Shown here piece after piece: positions 26,569 to 35,539 of a stretch of DNA of 64,000 nt (position 1 is its first letter; each line of letters starts with the position of its first letter). The DNA is from DASUPK01 sp963797265. GTDB lineage: Bacteria > Actinomycetota > Thermoleophilia > Solirubrobacterales > 70-9. The position numbers were made by a program, and so were the translations under genes. The stretch is taken from the NCBI GenBank assembly GCA_963797265.1, contig CAWCOY010000005.1:124001-188000 (forward strand), given 5' to 3'. Under the pieces are notes generated by a model. It was not told the origin of the DNA, did not search any database, and saw nothing but the letters and a program-made list of their open reading frames with translations.

Positions 26569-27942
26569 TCAGGCAGCCGCGCCGAGCTTGGGCGAGGTCC
26601 AGGGCTCCTTCAGCCGCCGGGTGAGCTCGTCGCCGAGCTCCGCGATCGGCAGCCGGTCCTGCTTCAGCGAGTCCCGGTCGCGCAGGGTGACGGTGTCGTC
26701 GTCCATCGTCTGGTGGTCGACCGTGACGCCCCAGGGCGTGCCGATCTCGTCCTGGCGGCGGTAGCGCTTGCCGATCGAGCCGCCGGTGTCGTACTCGGCG
26801 GGGAGCAGCTCGCGCAGCTCCTCGTAGATCTCCCGCGCTTTCTCCGGTTGGCCGTCCTTGTTGACGAGGGGCAGGACCGCGACCTTGACCGGCGCCAGTT
26901 TGGGGTGGAGGCGCAGAACGGTGCGCTCGCGCCCCTCGACCTCCTCGGTCTCGTAGGCGTCGATCATGAAGCTGAGCATCGCCCGGTCGACGCCGGCCGC
27001 GGGCTCCACCACGTGGGGGACATAGCGATCCCCGGACCCCGAGTCGACGAACTCCAGCTTCTCCCCGGAGAACTTTGCGTGCTGGGTGAGGTCGAAGTCG
27101 CCGCGGTTGGCGATCCCCTCGAGCTCCGACCAGCCCATCGGGAAGTCGTACTCCACGTCCGAGGTCGCGCTCGAGTAGTGGGAGAGCTCGTCGGCGCCGT
27201 GTGCTCGGAGCCGGAGCTTCTCGGGCCTGATGCCGAGGTCGGTGTACCAGCGCAGCCGCTGTTCCATCCAGTAGTCGTGCCACCGGTCGGTCTCGGCCGG
27301 CGGGACGAAGAACTCCATCTCCATCTGCTCGAACTCGAAGGTCCGGAAGATGAAGTTGCCGGGCGTGATCTCGTTGCGGAACGACTTGCCGATCTGGGCG
27401 ATGCCGAAGGGAGGCTTCTTCCGCGCGAACTGCAGGACGTTCTTGAAGTTGATGAAGATGCCCTGCGCCGTCTCGGGGCGCAAATAGGCCTTGTTCGACT
27501 CGTCCTGGACGGGACCGACGTATGTCTCGAACATCAGGTTGAACTGGCGCGGCTCGGAGAGCTCGCCACCGCAGACCGGGCATTGGATCTCGCCCTCGGC
27601 GTCCTCGGAGCCGAGCTGCGCCTCGCGCAGGTCATCCTCGCGAAAGCGCTGCTTGCACTCGCCGAGGCATTGGACGAGGGGATCGGTGAAGCCGGCGAGA
27701 TGCCCGGACGCCTCCCAGACCCTGGGGTTCTGGATGATCGCCGAGTCCAAAGCGACGATGTCGTCGCGCTCCTGCAGCATCGAGCGCCACCACTCGTTCT
27801 TGACGTTGTTCTTGAGTAGGACGCCGTAGTGCCCGTAGTCGTAGGTGTTGCGGAAACCGCCATAGATCTCCGACGCCGGGAAGATGAACCCCCGCCTCTT
27901 GCAGAGCGCGACGATCTCCTCGAGCTTGGTGAGCTCAGCCAT
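26569..27942 (-). CDS. glyQS: Glycyl-tRNA synthetase (class II, homodimeric type)
   Basis: 457-aa enzyme charging tRNA-Gly. Seen: KRRGFIFPASEIYGG at the N-terminus, motif 2 region FRNEITPGNFIFRTFEFEQM, KAYLRPETAQGIF, motif 3 AAGVDRAMLSFM, and an anticodon-binding domain (APVKVAVLPLVNK). Cys pairs (CLGEC, CPVCGGE) probably bind zinc. The ATG at 27942 gives the standard N-terminus; 17 further codons upstream lack homology. Confidence 0.97.
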   Translation of the reverse strand: MAELTKLEEIVALCKRRGFIFPASEIYGGFRNTYDYGHYGVLLKNNVKNEWWRSMLQERDDIVALDSAIIQNPRVWEASGHLAGFTDPLVQCLGECKQRFREDDLREAQLGSEDAEGEIQCPVCGGELSEPRQFNLMFETYVGPVQDESNKAYLRPETAQGIFINFKNVLQFARKKPPFGIAQIGKSFRNEITPGNFIFRTFEFEQMEMEFFVPPAETDRWHDYWMEQRLRWYTDLGIRPEKLRLRAHGADELSHYSSATSDVEYDFPMGWSELEGIANRGDFDLTQHAKFSGEKLEFVDSGSGDRYVPHVVEPAAGVDRAMLSFMIDAYETEEVEGRERTVLRLHPKLAPVKVAVLPLVNKDGQPEKAREIYEELRELLPAEYDTGGSIGKRYRRQDEIGTPWGVTVDHQTMDDDTVTLRDRDSLKQDRLPIAELGDELTRRLKEPWTSPKLGAAA

Positions 27943-28022
27943 GGCGGTCAGCGTAAAGGGGCCACTCGGCGGAAGGCCGCGTGCGTTGCGCATGGGCGCC
28001 GCCCACTACCCTCTCCCTCCCG

Positions 28023-28334
28023 ATGCCGATCTACGAGTACCGCTGCCTGAACGGACACACCTTCGAGGTGATCCAGAGCATGTCCGACGATCCGGTCGAG
28101 ACCTGCGAGGTTTGCCGCGCACCGGTCGAGCGGGTCTTTCATCCCGTCGCGGTCCACTTCAAAGGCTCGGGCTTCTACACGACCGACTACGCCAAGAAGG
28201 TGAAGGCGGGCGCAGCGAAGGACGGGGGTTCGTCAGGGGATTCGGGCGGCTCGGACTCGGGCTCATCGAGCGAGACGAAGTCGTCCTCGTCCGACGGCGG
28301 CGACAAGGCCGCCAAAAGTTCCAGCTCCGACTAG
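28023..28334 (+). CDS. FmdB-family zinc ribbon protein
   Basis: 103-aa protein. Residues 1-55 form the FmdB zinc ribbon: MPIYEYRCLNGHTFE, then ETCEVCRAPVERVFHPV and FKGSGFYTTDY. The usual second Cys of the first knuckle is Asn (CLNGH), leaving Cys, His and a CxxC pair. The C-terminal 40 residues are Ser/Asp/Lys-rich and probably disordered. It is convergent with the LCP gene, overlapping it by 4 bp. Role unknown; these proteins were first noted beside amidase genes. Confidence 0.88.
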   Translation: MPIYEYRCLNGHTFEVIQSMSDDPVETCEVCRAPVERVFHPVAVHFKGSGFYTTDYAKKVKAGAAKDGGSSGDSGGSDSGSSSETKSSSSDGGDKAAKSSSSD

Positions 28335-29692
28335 GGCGAGCACTGCGCTTGGTGCGGCGGGTCTGAGCCGGTCAGCTTCTTGACCGCATCGATGCACTCG
28401 CTCTCCGGGATCTGCAGGCTTCCCCCGGGGCCCGATGAGATCGCGGCCTTGTTGCCGCCGAGCACGTTGGTCTCGCCGCTGCCCCCGATGATCGCTGCGA
28501 TCGCGACCTGGGGGAGCGTGAAGCCGCCCATGTCGCTGATGAAGGCCTTCGGGGCGTCCCAGCCGATGAACGGTCCCTTGAGGAAGTTGTAGGGAAACCG
28601 GGTGATGCTGGTGAGGCGTCCCTTGATCCCGTTCAGGACCTCCTGCTGGCGGGCCGCTCGGTCGCGATCGTCCTCTGACGGATCGCAGTTGTTGTGGCGA
28701 AGCCGGGCATAGGCGAGCGCCTTGTCGCCCTGCAGGGTGATCTCGCCAGGCGGCAGCTTCAGGGAGACGCCGCCCTGTTTCTTGCCTCCGTCGACATCGC
28801 CGCAGACGACCGCGCCGTCCTCCTTGCCGTTGGTGTCGGGCACGTCGATGTTCACGCCACCCAGCGTGTTGATGAAGTCCGCGAAGCCGTCGAAGTTGAC
28901 GATCACGATGTGGTTGATGTCAATCCCGAGGAAGTTCTCGACGGTCTTGATCGTCGAGGCCGGGTTGCCGTTGGGGCTGTTCGTGTTGCAGGCCAGCGAG
29001 GCGTTGATCTTCTGCTCGCCGCAGTCCGGGATCGCCGCGAAGCTGTCGCGCGGGATCGAGAGCTTGTGGAACGAGGTCAGGGAGGCGTGCAGGACCATGA
29101 TCGTGTCCGCTCGCGGTGGCCCCTGGCCCTCGCTGCCGCTGGCGTTCCGCTGAGTCTTCCCTCGCCGGTCCCCTCCGAGGATGAGGATGTTCTGGCCGAG
29201 CAGGACGTCCGGGCCGCCCTTGAGGGCGTCCTTGGCGGACTGGGGCAGCTTGCCCTTCTGGATCTGGGCTGAGATCGCGAAGGTGATGAAGCTGAGCAAC
29301 AGCCAGCCGACGACGGCGATCAGGACCCAGCGCAGCCAGGGCCGCTTGCCCCCGACGAGCCGCCTGAGGCGCCCCCGCCAGCCGCCGTCCGCGCCCGCCG
29401 TTCGCAGGCTGGCCAGGCTCGGCTTCCGGATCCGGTCCCGCAGGCTGGGCCGGGAGCGGTAGACCCGGTACGGCAGCTTCTCTCGCCGCTCGCCGGGCTT
29501 TCGGCTCCGCGGCGCCGACCGCTTCTTTCCCGACCGGCCCCCGCGCCCGTAGACCGTGTACTCCGGCTCCTTCCCGGATTTGCCCTCGCGCGAGCCTCCG
29601 GAGCCGCCGGCCTTCTGGGGCTCCTTGGGCTTCCCGCCGCCCTCGGAGCCACCGGACCGCTTCGGCGGCCGATCATCTCCCTGCGGAGACAT
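28331..29692 (-). CDS. LytR-CpsA-Psr (LCP) family cell-wall polymer transferase
   Basis: 453-aa membrane-anchored enzyme attaching polymers to peptidoglycan outside the cell. Residues 1-115 are a long basic, Gly/Ser-rich cytosolic arm; one membrane helix at about 120-142 (WVLIAVVGWLLLSFITFAIS); LCP domain about 160-370 with ILGGDRRG, RADTIMVLHA, LSIPRDSF, the Arg/Asp core ALAYARLRHNNCDPSEDDRD and RQQEVLNGI. Several extracellular Cys may form disulfides. The start ATG at 29692 is the only reasonable one. Confidence 0.93.
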   Translation of the reverse strand: MSPQGDDRPPKRSGGSEGGGKPKEPQKAGGSGGSREGKSGKEPEYTVYGRGGRSGKKRSAPRSRKPGERREKLPYRVYRSRPSLRDRIRKPSLASLRTAGADGGWRGRLRRLVGGKRPWLRWVLIAVVGWLLLSFITFAISAQIQKGKLPQSAKDALKGGPDVLLGQNILILGGDRRGKTQRNASGSEGQGPPRADTIMVLHASLTSFHKLSIPRDSFAAIPDCGEQKINASLACNTNSPNGNPASTIKTVENFLGIDINHIVIVNFDGFADFINTLGGVNIDVPDTNGKEDGAVVCGDVDGGKKQGGVSLKLPPGEITLQGDKALAYARLRHNNCDPSEDDRDRAARQQEVLNGIKGRLTSITRFPYNFLKGPFIGWDAPKAFISDMGGFTLPQVAIAAIIGGSGETNVLGGNKAAISSGPGGSLQIPESECIDAVKKLTGSDPPHQAQCSP

Positions 29693-29736
29693 GGGGTATC
29701 AATACTTCCGCATGCCGCCGGACCCTTCCTGCAACG

Positions 29737-29765
29737 CGAGCCCGTCCGTAGACCCGACGGGCTCG
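29737..29765 (+). promoter_or_regulatory. Hairpin abutting the ROK kinase start codon
   Basis: CGAGCCCGTC and GACGGGCTCG pair perfectly (10 bp, 9-nt loop); the last base of the stem is the G of the GTG start. It could limit ribosome access or be an operator. No separate ribosome-binding site is visible. Confidence 0.6.
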
Positions 29766-30721
29766 TGACCCCTCGGGAGACCATCGGCGTCGACCTCGGG
29801 GGGACCAAGATGGCGGTCGGGGTGGTCGATTCCGACCAGCAGGTCCACTACCAGGGCAGGGAGCCCTCGACCGGCCTCAGTGAGGAGAAGCTGGTGGAGG
29901 AGCTCGCCCGGGAGCTGCTCGAGGCCAAAGAGGCGCGGCCGGACGTGCTCGCCGCCGGTCTCGGCATCCCCGCGACGATCGACCGGGACAGGGGCCTCGC
30001 GATCCACGCGGTCAATCTGACCATCACCGACGTCCCGATCCGAGACCTGATGCAGGAGCGGACCGGGCTGCCCGTCTTCGTCGATAACGACGCCAATGTC
30101 GCGGCTCTGGCCGAGCACCTTTACGGCGCCGGGCGTGGCGCGCGGGACGTCGTGCTGCTCACCATCGGCACCGGCATCGGCGGCGGCCTGATCCTGGACG
30201 GCGAGGTCTACCGCGGATCGACCGGCGCCGCCGCAGAGCTCGGCCACATCGTGATCGAGGAGGACGGGCCACCCTGCCAGGGGAACTGCCCCAACCACGG
30301 CTGCGTGGAGGCGCTCGCCTCCGGGATCGCGATCGCCAAGGCGGGCACGGAGGCGGCGGAGCGCGATCCCGACTCGGCCTTGGGGAAGGCGCTCGCGGAG
30401 GGCCCGATCGTCGGGCGCACGGTCACCGAGCTGGCGCTCGCCGGGGATGAGCCGGCGCGGGAGGTGGTGGCCCAGGCGGGCCGCCACATCGGTGTCGCAC
30501 TGAGCAGCCTGGCCAACATCTTCGATCCCGACGTGTTCGTGATCGGCGGCGGGGTGTCCACGGTTGGGGACCTGTTGCTCGATCCGGCACGCGAGGAGCT
30601 GCGCTCGCGCGCGCTGCCCCCGCAGAACGAGAGGCCGGTCAAGCTCGCGGAGCTCGGTCCCGACGCCGGGATGATCGGTGCGGCCGCGATGGCCCTGATC
30701 GAGCTCGACAGGGAGTCCTGA
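29765..30721 (+). CDS. ROK-family sugar kinase (glucokinase-like)
   Basis: 318-aa kinase phosphorylating a hexose, most likely glucose. Seen: ATP motif GVDLGGTKMAVGVVD, FVDNDANVAAL with the catalytic Asp, TIGTGIGGGLILDG, ELGHIVIEEDG and the ROK zinc motif CQGNCPNHGCVEALASG. The GTG start at 29765 sits at the base of a hairpin. Its TGA stop is 1 bp before the rsmI start. Confidence 0.94.
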   Translation: MTPRETIGVDLGGTKMAVGVVDSDQQVHYQGREPSTGLSEEKLVEELARELLEAKEARPDVLAAGLGIPATIDRDRGLAIHAVNLTITDVPIRDLMQERTGLPVFVDNDANVAALAEHLYGAGRGARDVVLLTIGTGIGGGLILDGEVYRGSTGAAAELGHIVIEEDGPPCQGNCPNHGCVEALASGIAIAKAGTEAAERDPDSALGKALAEGPIVGRTVTELALAGDEPAREVVAQAGRHIGVALSSLANIFDPDVFVIGGGVSTVGDLLLDPAREELRSRALPPQNERPVKLAELGPDAGMIGAAAMALIELDRES

Positions 30722-30722
30722 G

Positions 30723-31544
30723 GTGCCCGGCAAGCTGGTCGTCTGCCCGACTCCGATCGGGAACCTCGAGGACATCACCCTGCGCAGCCGCCGGGCCCTC
30801 TACGAGGCCGACGTGATCGCCTGCGAGGACACCCGCAGGACCGGGCGGCTGCTGGAGCGCATCGAGATCCAGCCCCAGCGGCTGGTCTCCTACCACGAGG
30901 GGAACGAGGCCGACCGGGCGCGGGAGCTCGCCCAGCGGATCGAGCGCGGGGAGAACGTCGCGCTGGTCTCCGACGCGGGCATGCCGGCCATCTCCGATCC
31001 GGGATATCGGCTGATCCGGGCGTGCATCGATCGCGACCTCGACCTCGAGGTGCTGCCGGGGCCCTCGTCGATCCTCACCGCGCTGGTGGCCTCGGGCCTG
31101 CCGACGCACCGTTTCCGGTTCTACGGCTTCCTGCCCCGGCGCACCGGGGAGCTCGAGCGCGTCCTCCAATCGACCGAGACGCTGATCGCCTTCGAGTCGC
31201 CCAGGCGACTGCCGGAGTCGCTGCGCGCGCTCGCCCAGCTCGCGCCCGATCGGCCGGCTGCCATCTGCCGCGAGCTCACCAAGCTGCACGAGGAGATCGC
31301 GCGGGGGACGCTCGGCGAGCTGTCGCGCCGTTTCCGCGAGGAGGCCCGCGGCGAGATCGTCGTCGTCATCGGACCCGCAGCCGAGCGGGGCACGGCCGAC
31401 ATCGGCTTCGCCACCGACGCCCTTCGCGGGCTGATCCGCGCCGGGGCGAGGCCCAGGGCGGCGGCCAGCGTCGTCTCCGCGCTCACGGGCGTGCCCGCCA
31501 ACGACCTCTACCGCGGGATCACCGGACGCGATCCCCGCCGCTAG
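30723..31544 (+). CDS. rsmI: 16S rRNA (cytidine-1402-2'-O)-methyltransferase
   Basis: 273-aa SAM-dependent methyltransferase modifying C1402 of 16S rRNA in the decoding centre. Seen: VVCPTPIGNLEDITLR, CEDTRRTGRLLE, SYHEGNE, SDAGMPAISDPGY, PGPSSILTALVASGLP, YGFLPRR and AICRELTKLHEE, all family hallmarks. GTG start 1 bp after the ROK kinase stop, so translationally coupled. Confidence 0.96.
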   Translation: MPGKLVVCPTPIGNLEDITLRSRRALYEADVIACEDTRRTGRLLERIEIQPQRLVSYHEGNEADRARELAQRIERGENVALVSDAGMPAISDPGYRLIRACIDRDLDLEVLPGPSSILTALVASGLPTHRFRFYGFLPRRTGELERVLQSTETLIAFESPRRLPESLRALAQLAPDRPAAICRELTKLHEEIARGTLGELSRRFREEARGEIVVVIGPAAERGTADIGFATDALRGLIRAGARPRAAASVVSALTGVPANDLYRGITGRDPRR

Positions 31545-32831
31545 CTAGGCAGCGATCCGGGCCTTCTTCTTGCCGCGGACGACGAAGCCGCTCTCGGATT
31601 TGCCCTTGCCGGGCTTGAGCGCGTAGATCACCCGGTAGCCGGTCATGTAGAGGAGACGCCCGTCCGAGATCACCGGGTTGTAGGCGCCGTCGGTGGAGGC
31701 GAAGACCTCCTTGCCGTCGGTGGCCCGAAGGCCGAAGGTCTGCGTCGTCTTCAGATCACCGACGTAGAAGACTTCGCCGACCATGCTGCCCGCTCCCGAG
31801 ACCGGACCGTGCGCGGACGCCGACCAGCGGATGCTCCCCGTCTGGGCGTTGAGGGCGTAGACGGTGCCGTCGTAGGAGCCGAAGTACACGCTCGGGGGTG
31901 TCCCAGGCGCCTTCGCCGCCGTCGCCCCGCTGTAGACGTAGCCGCCGGTGGAGGTGGACCAGGAGACGCTCCCGTTCTGCTCGTTGAAGGCGTACATGCC
32001 GCCGGTCAGCGTGCCGGCGTAGACGTGGCCGAAGGCGACCGCCGCGGTGCCGTAGATCGGGCCGCCGGCCGATCCGGTCCAGCGCACCGACCCGTTCGAG
32101 GCGCGCAGCGCGGTCATCTGCCCGCCGTAACTGCCGACGAAGACCGTGCCGTGGTCGTAGGCGGGTGACGCCTTGACCGCGCCGCCGACAGACGCGCTCC
32201 AGAGTTGCTTGCCCGTGCGCTTGTTGAAGGCGTAGACCGAACCGCACTCGCAGCCGGCGATCACGCTGTTGCCCACGACGAGCGGGGACGACTCCGTTCG
32301 GCCGGGGAGGGAGTTGCGCCAGGCCACCTTGCCGTTCTCGGCGTTCAGGGCCTGCACTTGGCCGGGCTCGAGGTTCGAGATGTAGAGCCTGCCGTCGCTG
32401 TAGGCGGGCGCCGACGCGTTCAGGCTCGCCACGTCACGGCGCCACAGCTGCTTGCCGCTCGCGGCGTTGAGCGCGAAGGCCTCGCCGTTGTTGTCGATCC
32501 CGTAGACGGTGCCGTTGGCGACGATCGGCGAGTACTCCATCAGGTGGCGCGCGTCGTAGCTCCAGGCGACCTTGTAGGGAGGCTTGACCTCCTTCGACGG
32601 CAGATAGCGCGTGCGCCCGGCGTCGAAGCCGTAGCTGGGCCAGTCGCTCAGCGGCGGACCCGCCGGCGCGGCGGTCGTCGTCGTGGTGGTCGATGCGGTG
32701 GTCTCCTCGGAGCTGCCGCCGCCGCTCGGTAGGAGCGTGCCGCCGACGCCGACCACGGCGACGAGCGCGACCGCCGCCGCGATCGTCGCGGCGCGGTACT
32801 GGGTCCAGAGGGTCGTGAGGAGGTTCGCCAT
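31545..32831 (-). CDS. Membrane-anchored PQQ-like beta-propeller repeat protein
   Basis: 428-aa protein. One membrane helix at about 16-34 (AAVALVAVVGVGGTLLPSG) and a Thr-rich linker place the rest outside the cell. From about 65 on, seven or eight WD-like PQQ blades with the recurring pattern YALNAQTGSIRW / AFNKRTGKQLW. No PQQ-binding or catalytic residues are evident, so a binding or scaffold role is likelier than dehydrogenase activity. The stop abuts the rsmI stop exactly. The ATG at 32831 follows AGGAGG-free sequence, but it is the only Met before the helix. Confidence 0.88.
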   Translation of the reverse strand: MANLLTTLWTQYRAATIAAAVALVAVVGVGGTLLPSGGGSSEETTASTTTTTTAAPAGPPLSDWPSYGFDAGRTRYLPSKEVKPPYKVAWSYDARHLMEYSPIVANGTVYGIDNNGEAFALNAASGKQLWRRDVASLNASAPAYSDGRLYISNLEPGQVQALNAENGKVAWRNSLPGRTESSPLVVGNSVIAGCECGSVYAFNKRTGKQLWSASVGGAVKASPAYDHGTVFVGSYGGQMTALRASNGSVRWTGSAGGPIYGTAAVAFGHVYAGTLTGGMYAFNEQNGSVSWSTSTGGYVYSGATAAKAPGTPPSVYFGSYDGTVYALNAQTGSIRWSASAHGPVSGAGSMVGEVFYVGDLKTTQTFGLRATDGKEVFASTDGAYNPVISDGRLLYMTGYRVIYALKPGKGKSESGFVVRGKKKARIAA

Positions 32832-32918
32832 CTGCTGCGAATCCGGGGGGATCAAAGAGGAAACCCCCAATTCCCGCGTCAAGAGCGGCGCAGGGTGAGT
32901 TACCTTGGCACGAGCGAG

Positions 32919-33185
32919 ATGGCCAAGCGCGAGCCACGCATGGTTTCGCTGGGCTACGGGAAGTTCGCCCGGGCGGATCGGATCTATGCCCTCGTCCCGC
33001 TGGATCCGAAGGATCGGGGCGACGGGCGGCGGACCTACGTTCACGTCGACGATATGGCCGAGCCGATCGTCGCCTCCCGCTCGGAGCGCGCGATCCTCGC
33101 GGACGTCGAGGAGGCGCTGACCGAGGCGGCCGGCATCCCGCGGCGGCGACGGGGCGGGGCCAAGGGGCAGGAGAAGCTGCTCTAA
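32919..33185 (+). CDS. RemA-like (DUF370) regulatory protein
   Basis: 88-aa protein (96 aa if the GTG at 32895 is used). The segment MVSLGYGKFARADRIYALVP followed by GRRTYVHVDDMAEPIVASRS matches the RemA/DUF370 layout (fold start, the GRRT motif, then a serine-rich strand). RemA of Bacillus is an oligomeric DNA-binding activator of biofilm matrix genes; whether this protein binds DNA is inference. It lies 15 bp before metG on the same strand. The C-terminal Arg/Gly/Lys tail is extra. Confidence 0.75.
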   Translation: MAKREPRMVSLGYGKFARADRIYALVPLDPKDRGDGRRTYVHVDDMAEPIVASRSERAILADVEEALTEAAGIPRRRRGGAKGQEKLL

Positions 33186-33200
33186 GTAGGCTCACTCCTC

Positions 33201-34697
33201 GTGAGCTTCTACGTCACCACCCCGATCTACTACGTCAACGGGGAGCCGCACCTCGGCCACGCCTACTCGACGATCGCCGCCGACATCCTGGCCCGGCACC
33301 ACCGCCAGCGCGGTGAGGACGTCTTCTTTCTGACCGGGACCGACGAGCACGGCGAGCCCGTGGCCCAGCAGGCAGAGGCGGAGGGCGTCACCCCACGGGA
33401 GCTCGGCGACCGCCTGGCGCCCCGCTTCAAGGAGATGGCGGCCAAGATCAACGCCTCCAACGACTTCTTCATCCGCACCACGGACGAGGGACACATGAAG
33501 CGCGTCCAGGAGATCGTCCAGCGGGTCTACGACAACGGCCACGTCTACGAGGGCATGTACGAGGGCTGGTACTGCCCGCGGTGCGCGGACTTCAAGACCG
33601 AGTCCGAAATCGGCCCCGACAGCACCTGCCCGATCCACAAGATTCCGCTGACCCGCGAGAGCCAGAAGAACTGGTTCTTCGCGCTCTCGAAGTTCCAGGG
33701 CGACCTCGAGAAGCTCTATGAGGATCGGCCCGACTTCGTCATCCCGGAGTTCCGCCGGAACGAGGCGCTCGCCTTCATTCGGCAGGGGCTCCAGGACGTC
33801 TCGCTCTCCCGGCCGACGCTGAAGTGGGGAGTCCCGGTCCCCTGGGACACCGACCAGGTGATCTACGTCTGGTTCGACGCGCTGCTCAACTACTACACCG
33901 CGCTCGGCTACGGGGCCGACGAGGACGTCACCGAGAAGTTCTGGCCGGCGTTCCACATCCTCGCCAAGGACATCCTCAAGTTCCACGCCGTCTACTGGCC
34001 GGCGTTCCTGATGGCCGCCGAGATCGAGGTGCCGAAGGGGATGTTCATCCACGGCTTCCTGCTGATGGAGGGCCACAAGATGTCCAAGTCGCTCGGCAAC
34101 GTGCTCGAGCCCGACGAGGTGATCGAGAAGTTCGGCGCCGACCCGCTGCGCTTCTACTGCTTCCGCGAGGTGTCCTTCGGCCAGGACGGCCAGATCTCGC
34201 CGGCGGGATTCGAATCCCGCTACGAGACCGAGCTCGCCGACCAGTACGGGAACCTCGCGAACCGGGTCCTCTCGATGGTCGGCCGCTACCGCGACGGGAC
34301 CATTCCGGACGCCGGCGCCGAGCCGGCGCTCGCCGCGGAGTTCGAGGGCGCGCCGGATCGGATCAAGGCGGCGCTGGACGAGGCGGAGCTGAGCCAGGCG
34401 CTCGAGGAGATCTGGAAGCTCGTGCGGCGCCTCAATCAGTACGTCGAGGAGACGAGGCCGTGGGAGCTCGCGAAGGACGAGGCCTCGGCGGAGCGGCTCG
34501 ACTCGGTGCTCTACGGGTTGGCCGAGGGGGTCCGCGTCACCACCCTGCTGCTGCACGCCTACATGCCGGAGACGACCGGGCGGCTGCTCGATGCGCTCGC
34601 GGAGCCCGGCCGCGAGTTGGCCGAGTTCGGCTCGCGAGGCGGCGGCCAGTCGCTCGGCGAGCTCTCGCCGCTCTTCCCCAAGCTCGCGCCGGCGTGA
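33201..34697 (+). CDS. metG: Methionyl-tRNA synthetase
   Basis: 498-aa class I synthetase charging tRNA-Met. Seen: YYVNGEPHLGHAYSTIAADI (HIGH-type HLGH), a zinc insertion with WYCPRCADF and CPIH, the WFDALLNYYTALG region, and HKMSKSLGNVLEPD (KMSKS). The C-terminal helical anticodon domain is present; the EMAP-like tRNA-binding extension is absent, as in the shorter MetG forms. GTG start 33201. Its TGA overlaps the GTG of the ABC ATPase gene (4 bp). Confidence 0.97.
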   Translation: MSFYVTTPIYYVNGEPHLGHAYSTIAADILARHHRQRGEDVFFLTGTDEHGEPVAQQAEAEGVTPRELGDRLAPRFKEMAAKINASNDFFIRTTDEGHMKRVQEIVQRVYDNGHVYEGMYEGWYCPRCADFKTESEIGPDSTCPIHKIPLTRESQKNWFFALSKFQGDLEKLYEDRPDFVIPEFRRNEALAFIRQGLQDVSLSRPTLKWGVPVPWDTDQVIYVWFDALLNYYTALGYGADEDVTEKFWPAFHILAKDILKFHAVYWPAFLMAAEIEVPKGMFIHGFLLMEGHKMSKSLGNVLEPDEVIEKFGADPLRFYCFREVSFGQDGQISPAGFESRYETELADQYGNLANRVLSMVGRYRDGTIPDAGAEPALAAEFEGAPDRIKAALDEAELSQALEEIWKLVRRLNQYVEETRPWELAKDEASAERLDSVLYGLAEGVRVTTLLLHAYMPETTGRLLDALAEPGRELAEFGSRGGGQSLGELSPLFPKLAPA

Positions 34698-35539
34698 CGG
34701 ACGCCGCACTCGCGGTCCACGGGCTCGCGAAGCGGTACGGGCGTACGGAGGCGCTGCGGGGGATCGACCTAGAGGTGGCGCCCGGCGAGATGGTCGGCCT
34801 GCTCGGCCCCAACGGGGCCGGGAAGTCGACCCTCACCAAGATCGCCTGCGGCCTGGTCCGCCCGACGGGTGGTGGCGCGCAGGTATTGGGGCACCCGGCG
34901 GGCTCCCTACCGGCACGCCGAGTAACGGGGTACCTGGCTGAGCTCTTCCGCTTCCCCGGCTGGGCGAGTGCAGACGAGCTGCTCGGGCTCCACCAGAGGC
35001 TGGCCGGCTCAGAGGGCGGCGCCTCGGAGCGGGGCGAGCTGCTCGAGCTGGTGGACCTCGCTGAGTCAGCTCGCACGCGCGTCGGGGCGATGTCGAAGGG
35101 GATGCAGCAGCGGCTCGGCCTGGCCCAGGCGCTGGTCGGGTCGCCGCGGCTGCTGCTTCTCGACGAGCCGACCAGCGCCCTCGATCCAGCCGGCCGCCGG
35201 ATCGTCCGCCAGGTTCTGATCCGGCTGCGCGAGCAGGGGGTCGCCGCACTGATCAATTCCCACCTGCTCACCGAGGTCGAGCGCACCTGTGACCGGGTGA
35301 CGATTCTGTCGAAAGGGGAAGTTGTGGCGGCGGGTACCCCGGCCGAGCTGGCGCATACGGGGGGCGTCGAGGTCGTCACCGGAAGCGGCACGCGTCGTTT
35401 CGACCACGCCTCCAGGGACGAGGTCCCCGGCATCGTCTCGGAGCTGGTGGCAGCCGGCGAGAAGGTCTACGAGGTGCGCCCGCTGGGCAGCACCCTCGAG
35501 GACACCTACCTCGAGGTGCTGGGGGAGTCGAGCGAGTGA
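34694..35539 (+). CDS. ABC transporter ATP-binding protein (ABC-2 exporter type)
   Basis: 281-aa ATPase. Walker A GPNGAGKST at about 38-46, a signature helix reading GAMSKGMQQRLGLAQAL (SKGMQ instead of LSGGQ, typical of ABC-2 exporters), Walker B LLLLDEPTSALDP and the switch His in NSHLLTEVE. The C-terminal 60 residues form a regulatory tail. Start GTG overlaps metG and the stop overlaps the permease start, so metG and the exporter form one operon. Confidence 0.95.
   Translation: MTDAALAVHGLAKRYGRTEALRGIDLEVAPGEMVGLLGPNGAGKSTLTKIACGLVRPTGGGAQVLGHPAGSLPARRVTGYLAELFRFPGWASADELLGLHQRLAGSEGGASERGELLELVDLAESARTRVGAMSKGMQQRLGLAQALVGSPRLLLLDEPTSALDPAGRRIVRQVLIRLREQGVAALINSHLLTEVERTCDRVTILSKGEVVAAGTPAELAHTGGVEVVTGSGTRRFDHASRDEVPGIVSELVAAGEKVYEVRPLGSTLEDTYLEVLGESSE

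Noticed and set aside
33192..34709. 505-codon minus-strand ORF spanning metG
   Set aside because: Exact antisense of metG; no motif of its own.
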